A stretch of 27,398 bases of DNA from a virus. Location of the stretch: positions 1-27,398 of the IMG/VR virus record IMGVR_UViG_3300033150_001517. One strand, written 5' to 3'. Within the stretch, counting starts at the first letter, position 1; each line of letters begins with the position of its first letter. Under the pieces are notes generated by a model. The model was not told the DNA's origin, made no database searches, and worked only from the letters and a program-made list of their open reading frames with translations. Both the position numbers and the translations under genes were made by a program. Below are positions 1-7,333 of this stretch, piece by piece.

Positions 1-102
1 TTGGAGTGGGTGGTTTACATAGCGGCCAACTTGGCTACGCTTGGCTTTGCTTGGGCGCTTAAGGTAATTATTAAGAAGGCAATGATGGAGGCTAATGAAT
101 GA
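1..102 (+). CDS. Small membrane protein, 3' part (5' part probably at the window end)
   Basis: An open frame enters from base 1 and stops at the TGA at 100-102, overlapping the next start by ATGA. It encodes 33 residues with one hydrophobic stretch (WVVYIAANLATLGF followed by AWALKVII) and then a charged tail with two lysines. No start codon with an SD lies inside the window before the hydrophobic stretch. If base 27398 is joined to base 1, the frame opened at 27378 continues into it without a stop, giving a protein of about 40 residues with one membrane helix. Its place directly after the CHAP lysin suggests a lysis accessory or second holin. That role is inferred from context only. Confidence 0.7.
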   Translation: MEWVVYIAANLATLGFAWALKVIIKKAMMEANE

Positions 103-662
103 GTTTTTTCAGAACCCAACTTGAAGATTGGTTGAAAACGATTGATGTTAAAGCTAACCGGGTTTTGGATATCGGTGGCGGGGCTAATCCAGTAAAAGGA
201 AGGACTAGGAGTTGGAAAGTCAAGGAATACATGATACTTGATAATGAGGCCGAAAGAATGAGAGTAAAGCCTGATCTAACTGGCGATATGAATAAACACA
301 CCGCCTATCATAATGTTTGGCCAGCATGGGATGTAATTTTTATGCTAGAAGTTATGGAATATATCTACATGCCATACATTGCCTTGGTGAACGTTTTTCT
401 TATGTTGGCCCCAAATGGCATTGCCTATATTTCCTTTCCTTTTGTTTACCCGTGGCATGAACCCAAGGAGATTGATTATTTAAGATATACCAGTCAAGGA
501 GTAAAAAAACTCTTAGAAGTGGCTGGTTTTTCAAAGTGGAATATAAAGCCAAGAATAGATAAGTCTGGCTTACTTGAGCAGTTTTATCATGCTGATGGTA
601 TGCACCCGGCAAAGAGAGAAAGACATGATGTTACCGGTTGGCTAGTGGAGGCTAAAAAATGA
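99..662 (+). CDS. Class I SAM-dependent methyltransferase
   Basis: The 187-residue protein has the Rossmann-type SAM-binding motif I (VLDIGGGANP, about residues 22-31), a motif-IV-like strand (DVIFMLEVMEYI, about 78-89) and a C-terminal strand with HEPKEIDYLRYT followed by a helix ending EVAGF. That pattern is typical of Methyltransf_11/23 enzymes that modify sugars, lipids or small molecules. An SD (GGAGG, 87-91) lies seven bases before the ATG. The gene ends in ATGA, shared with the sulfotransferase start, so translation is probably coupled. It opens an eight-gene modification cassette. The substrate cannot be read; a sugar hydroxyl or carboxyl is plausible given the glycosyltransferase neighbours. 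There is no recognisable nucleic-acid-binding domain, so a DNA methylase is unlikely. Confidence 0.85.
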   Translation: MSFFRTQLEDWLKTIDVKANRVLDIGGGANPVKGRTRSWKVKEYMILDNEAERMRVKPDLTGDMNKHTAYHNVWPAWDVIFMLEVMEYIYMPYIALVNVFLMLAPNGIAYISFPFVYPWHEPKEIDYLRYTSQGVKKLLEVAGFSKWNIKPRIDKSGLLEQFYHADGMHPAKRERHDVTGWLVEAKK

Positions 663-1330
663 AATTTGTTACCCTTTCAAGCCATCGTTCAGGTAGCAGT
701 CTTTTCCAGAGATTGCTAAACAGTCACCCTGACATTTTAGCAAGACAGGAGGATTTAAGAGATCAAGATAGGCACAGCCGTCAGGTAATGTTAGAGAGGC
801 TTGATGGTATTTATGCTAATGATGGGAAACATAAAGCGGTTGGTTTTAAGCTTCAGTATAGCCACGTTAGGCCGTGGATTTTAGATTACATAAAAAGAAA
901 AGATATTAAAGCAATTCATCTTATCAGGAAAAGTATGCTTGATACTGTTTTTTGGTATCGTGGCAATTATACCGGTAAGACAATTGGTGGTTTTGGCTCG
1001 CCACTTTTAGTTCCGGAGGGTTCAGAAATAGTGGCTAATATTGATAACGTGATTGCTTCTTTAAGGTGGATTAGAAAAGAGATTAAGAAATACGAAAAGA
1101 TAACCGACTTTAGGGTTTATTACGAAAGCTTCACCGCCGGCGGGATAAATGTTTCAAGGTTTGCTAACAATGATTTGAGGAAGAAATTGCTTAACTTTTT
1201 ATCTGTTGAAGATAGGGAGTTGACTACCGACCAGAAAAAGGCCCAAAGGAAACCATTAAAAGAGTTGGTGGTTAATTACGAAAAGATGCTGTCTGAAATT
1301 AAAAGAAGGGGGGTTAAAATTTATTTATGA
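659..1330 (+). CDS. PAPS-dependent sulfotransferase (Stf0/NodH-like)
   Basis: The 223-residue protein begins with a beta strand leading into SSHRSGSSLFQRLLNSHPDI (about residues 7-26), which matches the 5'-phosphosulfate-binding loop of sulfotransferases. A second signature, KAIHLIRKSMLDTVFWYRG (about 84-102), matches the 3'-phosphate-binding segment with its conserved Arg and nearby Ser/Thr. In the family these bind PAPS and transfer sulfate to a hydroxyl on a carbohydrate or small molecule. The length suits compact Stf0-type enzymes. The gene is coupled to both neighbours by ATGA overlaps, placing it inside a glycosyltransferase and methyltransferase operon, so a sulfated glycan is the likely product. 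The acceptor is unknown. I am confident of the fold and less so of the subfamily. Confidence 0.75.
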   Translation: MKFVTLSSHRSGSSLFQRLLNSHPDILARQEDLRDQDRHSRQVMLERLDGIYANDGKHKAVGFKLQYSHVRPWILDYIKRKDIKAIHLIRKSMLDTVFWYRGNYTGKTIGGFGSPLLVPEGSEIVANIDNVIASLRWIRKEIKKYEKITDFRVYYESFTAGGINVSRFANNDLRKKLLNFLSVEDRELTTDQKKAQRKPLKELVVNYEKMLSEIKRRGVKIYL

Positions 1331-1788
1331 AATGCGGCAAGTTAAAAATTGACTTGGGTTGCGGGCCTAATAAGCACGAGGATTATATCGGCCTTGATAT
1401 TCATGACTACTCACACCTTTACCCGGAAGGGGAGTTTATCCAATGGGATTTGGAGAAGGGGGCGTTGCCATTTTGTACTAATTCAGTCAAGTCTATTTGG
1501 TGTACCTCGGTTTTGGAGCATATCCATAACTTTATCCCCTTAATGAATGAGTGCTGGCGGGTTTTAAGACCGGGCGGGGATATGTATATTTTAGTACCAA
1601 AGGCTGGCGGTGAGGGGAGCTTTAAAGACCCTACCCACTGCCGCTTTTTTTTGAATAAAACTTTTGATTATTTTACTAAGAGTGTTAGGCAGGAGAACTA
1701 TGGTATTAAACCGTGGGAGCTTGTTACTAATAGGATGTGGAAGGGCGGACAAGGAACGATTGAAGTAGTAATGAAACCAGTAAAATGA
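1327..1788 (+). CDS. Class I SAM-dependent methyltransferase (Methyltransf_11-like)
   Basis: The short protein (153 residues) shows motif I at the N-terminus (LKIDLGCGPNKHEDYIGLDI, about 6-25, with the acidic LDI strand end), a typical SVLEHI segment (about 61-66) and LRPGGDMYILVP (about 80-91). This is the compact type often found in glycan clusters, where it O-methylates sugars. It overlaps the sulfotransferase and the following GT2 gene by ATGA. The C-terminal part (about 95-150) is rich in aromatic residues and has no motif I recognise. The acceptor is unknown. The first SAM-binding strand starts almost at residue 6, so there is no separate N-terminal domain. Confidence 0.85.
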   Translation: MKCGKLKIDLGCGPNKHEDYIGLDIHDYSHLYPEGEFIQWDLEKGALPFCTNSVKSIWCTSVLEHIHNFIPLMNECWRVLRPGGDMYILVPKAGGEGSFKDPTHCRFFLNKTFDYFTKSVRQENYGIKPWELVTNRMWKGGQGTIEVVMKPVK

Positions 1789-2666
1789 AAATATCAATCT
1801 TAACCACCATTACCAATCCAGATGAAAGGCAGGATAAGTGGCGTGAGGCGTTAACTTGTTATAAAGAATTTGCTGATGAGGTTGTTGTGGTTAATGGCGG
1901 GGATGACAAGGGCGACTTGTTTTTATTAAAGGACGAACCGGATTATTTTACTCATGTTGAAAGAATAAAAGTTGTTCATTTACCCTGGCCCTACGAATGG
2001 AATTGGATCGAACTTCCAAAGCACTTAAACGCCGGATTAGAACAATGCACCGGCGATTGGGTTATTAAGCTAGACATCGATCAGTTTATCCATGAGAAAG
2101 ATTTTAGGACTTTAAGAGCGAAACTGAGAACGTGCCCTAGGGACTGCGACGTGGCCACCTTCCAGAAAATGAGTATGACCTACGGTAAGAAATATTATCA
2201 GAAGGGAGGCCAGCCGATTGCATTTAGGAGAAGGGATTATATTAAATTTGGGCAAAATATAGAAAAGGAAACTGATTTATGCTTCCCTATCGATATAAGA
2301 GTTTTCAGAGATGAGATTTACGGGGAGGCTATGATAGATAATTATTTATTACCAGTCGGTGAAACACCTTTGAAATCTTTTAAGACTGGCATTTCCTATT
2401 GGAATTATGATTACTTCTTCAAGACAAAAGAATTTACCAAGAAAGAGTTTTTTAGATTTAGCCGTGCTTACCATCGATACTTTAAAAAGTGGACATTTGG
2501 TCGGACCGAAAGAAAAGCCTTTGATGTATTTTTAAAGATGATGAAGGGCCGCCACGACCGAGCGCCCTACACCTATGAACTTAAAGACCACCCGAAGCAC
2601 ATCCGGGAAGCAGTTAGGAATTTAGCAAAAGATCAGTTTGGATTAAGCGCTTGGGGGCTTTTATGA
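1785..2666 (+). CDS. Glycosyltransferase family 2-like (GT-A fold)
   Basis: The 293-residue protein opens with a GT-A nucleotide-binding strand (KISILTTITN) and continues with a strand ending VVVVNGG (about 33-38). It has a metal-binding DxD-type motif in VIKLDIDQF (D97 and D99). The intervening LPKHLNAGLEQCTGDW is a familiar GT2 segment, where the acceptor-proximal helix precedes the DxD strand. The family transfers a sugar from a nucleotide-sugar donor with metal help in the cytoplasm. There are no transmembrane helices, so it is soluble or peripheral. ATGA overlaps join it to the methyltransferase before it and the fused methyltransferase after it. Donor and acceptor cannot be determined. 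Confidence 0.75.
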   Translation: MKISILTTITNPDERQDKWREALTCYKEFADEVVVVNGGDDKGDLFLLKDEPDYFTHVERIKVVHLPWPYEWNWIELPKHLNAGLEQCTGDWVIKLDIDQFIHEKDFRTLRAKLRTCPRDCDVATFQKMSMTYGKKYYQKGGQPIAFRRRDYIKFGQNIEKETDLCFPIDIRVFRDEIYGEAMIDNYLLPVGETPLKSFKTGISYWNYDYFFKTKEFTKKEFFRFSRAYHRYFKKWTFGRTERKAFDVFLKMMKGRHDRAPYTYELKDHPKHIREAVRNLAKDQFGLSAWGLL

Positions 2667-3682
2667 AAATATATAATCTTTTTAAGAAAAAGGGGAAGCA
2701 TTGTTTTCTTTATCCATTACCGGATAAAAGATTGGCTTTAAAGATTTTTAATGCCTATCCGCTTAATAACTGGGAAAACCTGTCCGGCTTCCGGTGGGGT
2801 GATCCGCCTGCAGGTGATAACCCTGATATGAGTGTTCCTTTAATTGACGCCACTAAAATTCAAAATATCGCTTGGATGCATGGTTTAGCACCGCGGGTTT
2901 ATGGGATTGTTAAGGTGAGGATTGGCAACCAGAAGTATTGGGCGCAAGAGGTAGAGTTGGTTGAAGGTGAATTTGCCGAGAATAAACACGAGGTGTTTTA
3001 CGCTACCTATAAAAAGGTTAAAGATTTGGGGTTGGTTTATGGATTTGAAAGTGAAAAAGACGATGTTTCGGCTAAGGATGTTATTGGTGGAAAATTAGTT
3101 GACTTTAACACTTTTCATTTTACTAAAGACCATCTTGGGAAGGTCAAGAAGGCCTATATTGAAAAGGCTCGCTATGGCAAAATTTATTATCATAATGTGC
3201 CGGAATGGGGATTAGTTAACTCACCGAGGAAAAACAAAGATAGAGTTAAATATATGAAACTCGATGAAATTGACTTTAAGGGAAAATCCGTTTTGGATTT
3301 GGGGTGTGCTGGCGGCTACTTCTGCCGGTATGTAAAAGATAGAGGGGCGGGTTATGTGCGGGGGGTGGATTTTGAAGATCCAGTTTTTGCCGCCTTCTTG
3401 GTTTCTAATGAGTTAATGTATTGGGATATTGATTTTTACAACAAAGACATTTGTAATTACCAGTCGACAATGAAATTTGACATTGTTTTCTTTTTATCAA
3501 TGAATTATCACATTGGCATTCCTAGTTGGCTGGCCGGGGTGACGAAAAAGATTTGTATTTTTGAAGATAACTCAAAAGAGAGGAACGCAAAGAAAACATT
3601 GACAAAAATGTTTAAAGAAGTTAAATTAGTGGGTAAGGCAAGGGATCACGGCATGAAACCGATCTACCATTGCCGGCACTAG
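2663..3682 (+). CDS. Kinase-like N-terminal domain fused to SAM methyltransferase
   Basis: I place the start at the ATG at 2663, which overlaps the preceding stop as ATGA like the other cassette genes; a TTG 12 bases upstream is less likely. The C-terminal half (from about residue 205) is a class I methyltransferase, with motif I SVLDLGCAGGYF (about 209-220) and an acidic strand end GVDFEDP (about 234-240). The N-terminal 170 residues resemble a reduced protein-kinase fold: a VAIK-like ALKIFN (K27), a hinge-like AQEVELVEGE (about 94-103), and a DFG-like GKLVDFNTF (D147). Where kinases carry the HxD catalytic loop this protein has LVYGF (about 124-128), so that domain would be inactive. The methyltransferase call is strong; the kinase relation is a by-eye inference. 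It may bind a nucleotide or a partner and present the acceptor. Confidence 0.7.
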   Translation: MKIYNLFKKKGKHCFLYPLPDKRLALKIFNAYPLNNWENLSGFRWGDPPAGDNPDMSVPLIDATKIQNIAWMHGLAPRVYGIVKVRIGNQKYWAQEVELVEGEFAENKHEVFYATYKKVKDLGLVYGFESEKDDVSAKDVIGGKLVDFNTFHFTKDHLGKVKKAYIEKARYGKIYYHNVPEWGLVNSPRKNKDRVKYMKLDEIDFKGKSVLDLGCAGGYFCRYVKDRGAGYVRGVDFEDPVFAAFLVSNELMYWDIDFYNKDICNYQSTMKFDIVFFLSMNYHIGIPSWLAGVTKKICIFEDNSKERNAKKTLTKMFKEVKLVGKARDHGMKPIYHCRH

Positions 3683-3691
3683 GCTACCCAA

Positions 3692-5260
3692 ATGAAGATC
3701 TTAATTCTAACCGATAAAAACGGTTCTGCCATTGATATTCTCAGCCAGCATATTAAGCGGCATAACCCCCACCTTGATATTAGTATTCAATCTTTTCACC
3801 CCAAACGCCCTGATATTGACCAGCTTGAAAAAGCTCCAAAGCTTTGGGACGAGGCGGATTTGGTTCATGTTGCTTATTGGAAGTCTGGTGAGAAGTTTAA
3901 AGAGCTTTACCCCGATAAGTTTAAAAGCAAAAGAAAAATCCTCTGTCACTATAATCCCTATGATGTTGATAAGAAGAACTGGCTTAAGGACTATAAAAAG
4001 GTAGTGGTTGGCAATGAAACAATCCAAGCCAAAATCCCTTACGCCAAGCTAATCCCTTATTGTATTGATCTTGAGTATTGGGAGTATAACCCAAAATATA
4101 CTGAAGAAAAGGTGGTCAATATGGTGGTGGCAAGGATTGAGAGTAAAAAGGGAGTTGTGCCGGTGGCGAAAGTTTGTAAAGAGCTGGGTTATGGGTTTGT
4201 TTTGGTTGGCCGGATTTCAAAGATGGATTATTTTCGGCAAATTATGGAGGCCAACCCAGACACTATCTTTAAAGAAAACATTGGCGTTGACGAGCTTAAA
4301 GAAACTTATTACCAATCAGCGATCCACGTTTGTAATTCGGTTGATAATTTCGAAAGCGGTACATTGCCAATTCTGGAAGCGATGGCCTGCGGCGTACCGG
4401 TGTTAACCAGAGTCGTGGGCCACGTTCCGGAATTGTTCAATGGTGACAATATGATGGTTAGGGAAGAAGAGCCGGAAAATGAAGAAGAGCTTAAGGCTAA
4501 ACTTCAGGAGCTAATGGAAAATAGGCCGTTGAGAGAAAAGCTACGGGATCGGGCTTGGCAGACAGTTAAGAATAGGCCAGCCTGGAAATACGCAAGGCAA
4601 TTTTCCTCGCTCTATTATGATATTAGAAGTAAAAAACCGTTGGTATCAATAATTACCCCGACATTTGACAAGCCTGACGTTTTAATAAAAAACCTTGCCA
4701 AGTCAGCCACTCAGGATTACCCAAATTATGAGATCGTTGTTGTTGACTCTGGCAACTTGAGTAGTAAGCCAGTTGTTGACGCATTTAGAAAGAGGATTGA
4801 TGTGCCGATAAAATACATTAGATTTGAAAACAAGGGTGAATATACTCTGGCTAAAGCGAGGAATTTGGCGGCGGTTGAGGCACAGGGTAAATACTTGGTT
4901 TTTGATGATGAGCGAATGGGAATGGAACCCAATGCGGTTTCTGTTTTTGTGGCCGCCATGGAAGATAAAGAAAAAACTTGGCTGTTTGGGATTAAAGATG
5001 ATTTTGAAAAAGGTTTTGTTGAAAATTTTAGTTGTGTTAAAAGGGAGGAATTTATGTTGTATGGTATGTTTAACGAGAGGATTGATGCTTATGGCGGTAT
5101 GACCCAAGAGGTTAGGACGAGGTTTGAAAAGAATGGTTTTGTTTTTGAGATGATCAATGAAGCAAGAGCCTATCGGATTGCTGGTTCAAAAAACAAATGG
5201 AAAAAGCGCAAGGAAATAATTAGGAGTAAATACAATATATGGAAGATGTACTATGACTAA
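3692..5260 (+). CDS. Bifunctional glycosyltransferase, GT4 (GT-B) fused to GT2 (GT-A)
   Basis: The 522-residue protein joins two glycosyltransferase folds. Residues 1 to about 310 look like a GT4-type GT-B enzyme: an N-terminal strand KILILTDKNG, a linker to the second Rossmann half (MVVARIESKKGV, about 144-155), and the donor-site segment NFESGTLPILEAMACGVPVL (about 219-238) with the E-x7-E spacing (E221, E229). Residues 316 to about 500 look like GT2: PLVSIITPTF, then EIVVVDSGN, and a DxD-type acidic cluster in YLVFDDE (D405, D406). Two sequential sugar transfers by one polypeptide are therefore plausible. It begins ten bases after the previous stop and overlaps the next gene by eight bases. 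The substrates are unknown. Confidence 0.8.
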   Translation: MKILILTDKNGSAIDILSQHIKRHNPHLDISIQSFHPKRPDIDQLEKAPKLWDEADLVHVAYWKSGEKFKELYPDKFKSKRKILCHYNPYDVDKKNWLKDYKKVVVGNETIQAKIPYAKLIPYCIDLEYWEYNPKYTEEKVVNMVVARIESKKGVVPVAKVCKELGYGFVLVGRISKMDYFRQIMEANPDTIFKENIGVDELKETYYQSAIHVCNSVDNFESGTLPILEAMACGVPVLTRVVGHVPELFNGDNMMVREEEPENEEELKAKLQELMENRPLREKLRDRAWQTVKNRPAWKYARQFSSLYYDIRSKKPLVSIITPTFDKPDVLIKNLAKSATQDYPNYEIVVVDSGNLSSKPVVDAFRKRIDVPIKYIRFENKGEYTLAKARNLAAVEAQGKYLVFDDERMGMEPNAVSVFVAAMEDKEKTWLFGIKDDFEKGFVENFSCVKREEFMLYGMFNERIDAYGGMTQEVRTRFEKNGFVFEMINEARAYRIAGSKNKWKKRKEIIRSKYNIWKMYYD

Positions 5261-6272
5261 GAAGTTTAAGGTTATTACTTATCCGTGGCATACTCCACAC
5301 CAATTTAATTTGGCCAAATTGCCTTTTATTGGCGAATACCACTTTTTAATTAATCCTTATCGCTATTGGAGCTACGACGCAAGACCATTTCCAAAAAAAG
5401 CCAAAATGGTTACCCACTATGAGCCGGGTTATTATGATTTTGCCATTCTCCACATTGACCAACAGGCGATTTGGGATCCAGAACTTTCTCAAAAGCATGA
5501 TTGGGCTAGGTTGGGCAAGGGCAGGCTTTATTACGAAGCCAATCAAACCATTGGGGATATTCCCAAGATTGTGATTAATCACATGACTCCATTTCACGAT
5601 CACTTAGAAACGGATCAAATTATTGACATTGTGAAAAGATTAACCAAAGGCAACTATATGGTTGTTAATTCTTATGAGGCGGCTAAACAATGGGGGTGGG
5701 GTAAAACGATTACCCATGGTCTTGATCCAAACGATTGGTGGGATTTACCCAAAGAACCAAGGTGTATAACAGTAATGAGCCGGGGGGGTATGGATCGGGC
5801 CTATCGGCGGATTTTTGTTGAGAATGTGGCCAGAAGGCTCAAAGAAATGGGTGTACCGTTTTACTGGGTTTTGTATGATAAAAAGTGCGACTCGTTTGAT
5901 GATTACCGGGAGTTTTTGGGCGGGAGCTTAGTTTTTTTCTTTGGTGGTTGGCAGTCGCCCAGACCAAGGTCAAGAACTGAAGCAATGCTGTCTGGGTGTT
6001 GTGTAGTTACCACGCCGTACCAAGACGCTGATACTTTTATTGAGGACGGTAAAAATGGTTTTCTTACCAGCCGGTTTAAAATCAAAGACCCCAGAGTGAT
6101 GGACAATCCTGATCGAACAGCTGAACTTATCAGGATGCTGGTTTTGGAAAAACCCGATCTGGCTATTAAAGTTGGACAAGCGGGTAAAAAAACTGCCAAA
6201 AAACTGTTTAACTTTAAAGTTTTTGCTAAACAATGGGAGGATTATTTAAAAGAGGTGGGGATATGGAAATGA
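5253..6272 (+). CDS. Glycosyltransferase, GT-B fold (GT4-like)
   Basis: The 339-residue protein has a clear GT-B donor-binding segment, RPRSRTEAMLSGCCVVTTPY followed by DADTFIEDGKNGFL (about residues 237-271). This corresponds to the conserved acidic residue and small-residue turn that hold the nucleotide-sugar in GT4-type enzymes. A strand-helix unit before it (CITVMSRGG, about 171-179) marks the start of the C-terminal Rossmann half. The N-terminal half is divergent and aromatic-rich, with several histidines (HHDH-like segments near residues 110-120). It overlaps the bifunctional glycosyltransferase by eight bases and the next gene by ATGA. Donor and acceptor are unknown. Confidence 0.7.
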   Translation: MTKKFKVITYPWHTPHQFNLAKLPFIGEYHFLINPYRYWSYDARPFPKKAKMVTHYEPGYYDFAILHIDQQAIWDPELSQKHDWARLGKGRLYYEANQTIGDIPKIVINHMTPFHDHLETDQIIDIVKRLTKGNYMVVNSYEAAKQWGWGKTITHGLDPNDWWDLPKEPRCITVMSRGGMDRAYRRIFVENVARRLKEMGVPFYWVLYDKKCDSFDDYREFLGGSLVFFFGGWQSPRPRSRTEAMLSGCCVVTTPYQDADTFIEDGKNGFLTSRFKIKDPRVMDNPDRTAELIRMLVLEKPDLAIKVGQAGKKTAKKLFNFKVFAKQWEDYLKEVGIWK

Positions 6273-7132
6273 AGATTGGCTTTGTCACCATGGAAAAAGT
6301 CAGCAACCGCCGGTTAAACTCGGTCGGGACTTCCCGGATTAGAGCAAGGTGGTTGATAAATTATTGGCCAGAGGCTGAGGAATGGCAGATTGGCGGGAAG
6401 TATGATGTGCTGATTTTTCAAAAGGCGTGGTTTGAAATGCTGGTAGAGCAGTTTAAGGGAATTAAGATTTTTGATATTGCTGATCCGGAATGGCTGGATA
6501 CTCCCAAGCCGTTTTTCAAGATTATGTCAGCTTGCGACGCGGTGACTGCTTCAACAAAAGCCCTTGCCGATTATGTGAGTAAGTTTTTGTCTATTCCCGT
6601 TGTTCATGTTCCAGATCGAGTTGACTTGGCTGAGCACGAGCAATACAAGGACAAGCGATATAGCAAGGGCGAAGCTAAAAACTGTGTTTGGTTTGGTTAC
6701 TCCCATAACTTCCACTACGTTGAAAAAACCCTTAAGCACTTAATGAAACTTAACTTACAATTAACGGTGATTGCTAATAAGTCAATGACAACTGTTGGTG
6801 ACTATGCCAGTTTGAGGATTAAGAATGTTGGTTACAATTACCGGACAGTTCATGATGAGATAATCAAGCACGACATTTGCTTGCTTCCCTCTCCAACAGA
6901 TCAGGATTTTAAAGGAAGGTTTAAATCAAACAACAAAGACCTAACGGCAATGGCTTTGGGAATGCCGATTGCCAGATTACCGGAGGATTTACACCGCTTG
7001 ATGAACCCGGTGGCCAGAGAAAAGGAAGGAAGAGCCGGTCGCAAAGAAGTTGAGGAAAAGTGGGATGTACGATTAAGCGTCAAGCAATATCAGGAATTGA
7101 TTGATGATCTTAAAAGTAGAAAGAAAAAATAA
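6269..7132 (+). CDS. Glycosyltransferase-like protein, GT-B C-terminal half recognisable
   Basis: I choose the ATG at 6269 because it overlaps the previous stop as ATGA and sits behind GAGGTGGGG (6252-6260). ATGs at 6263 and 6233 are alternatives that would add up to 12 residues. The 287-residue product begins with a Rossmann strand (KIGFVTMEK). Its second half contains NCVWFGYSHN, LQLTVIANKS and a helix HDICLLPSPT, which are strand-helix units of GT-B enzymes. The segment KSNNKDLTAMALGMPIARLP matches the donor-site helix and turn. It is the last cassette gene, and a non-coding gap follows. It is more divergent than its neighbours, so the GT assignment is moderate. Confidence 0.6.
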   Translation: MKIGFVTMEKVSNRRLNSVGTSRIRARWLINYWPEAEEWQIGGKYDVLIFQKAWFEMLVEQFKGIKIFDIADPEWLDTPKPFFKIMSACDAVTASTKALADYVSKFLSIPVVHVPDRVDLAEHEQYKDKRYSKGEAKNCVWFGYSHNFHYVEKTLKHLMKLNLQLTVIANKSMTTVGDYASLRIKNVGYNYRTVHDEIIKHDICLLPSPTDQDFKGRFKSNNKDLTAMALGMPIARLPEDLHRLMNPVAREKEGRAGRKEVEEKWDVRLSVKQYQELIDDLKSRKKK

Positions 7133-7333
7133 TCTTTGTTATATTGTATTAAAGATCAGGAGTAGATCGTTTTACTTTATATCGAAACGGGAGAAAAAGA
7201 AAAGCCCCGTCTTAAAGAGAGGTAAACTGCTCCGGCGGGGCTGGTAACCAACTATATTATAGCAAATAAACGCAAGTTTTGCGGAAATTAGGTAGAGTAG
7301 GGGAGTGGTGGGGGGAGAGTGGGGGAGTATAAA
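7133..7333. other. Longest non-coding gap, upstream of the terminase genes
   Basis: About 200 bases without a gene separate the modification cassette from the packaging genes. It holds an AT-rich inverted repeat ATCTTT/AAAGAT just after the cassette stop, a 7-bp GC-rich inverted repeat (7203-7242), a short dyad CGCAA-gtt-TTGCG (7271-7283), and a G-rich purine tract (about 7300-7327) that includes the terminase SD. I see no convincing -35/-10 pair, though TATATTATA at 7252-7260 is a possible -10. Because packaging initiation sites often lie near the small terminase gene, this gap is also a candidate pac or cos region. That is inference from position only. Confidence 0.5.
7203..7242. other. GC-rich inverted repeat, possible minus-strand terminator or structured leader
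   Basis: AGCCCCG (7203-7209) pairs perfectly with CGGGGCT (7236-7242) across a 26-base loop. Read on the + strand no T-run follows, so it is not a normal intrinsic terminator for the cassette. Read on the - strand the stem is followed by TTTCTTTTTCTC, which looks like an intrinsic terminator. No minus-strand gene is evident, so its role may instead be blocking antisense transcription, or acting as an RNA or packaging element. Confidence 0.4.

Noticed and set aside
4703-5107. Minus-strand reading frame opposite the GT4-GT2 gene
   Set aside because: It lies wholly within a gene with clear motifs on the + strand, lacks an SD, and the product has no recognisable domain.
99-7132. Cassette as a DNA base hypermodification system
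   Set aside because: There is no hydroxymethylase, thymidylate-synthase-like or nucleotide-handling enzyme in the window, and none of the methyltransferases looks like a DNA methylase.
7136-7182. Sigma-70 promoter between cassette and terminase
   Set aside because: AT-rich -10-like words occur, but none has a -35 word at 16-18 bases.
7236-7250. tRNA-like end (GGGGCTGGTAACCA)
   Set aside because: No matching acceptor stem, anticodon or T arm is present around it.
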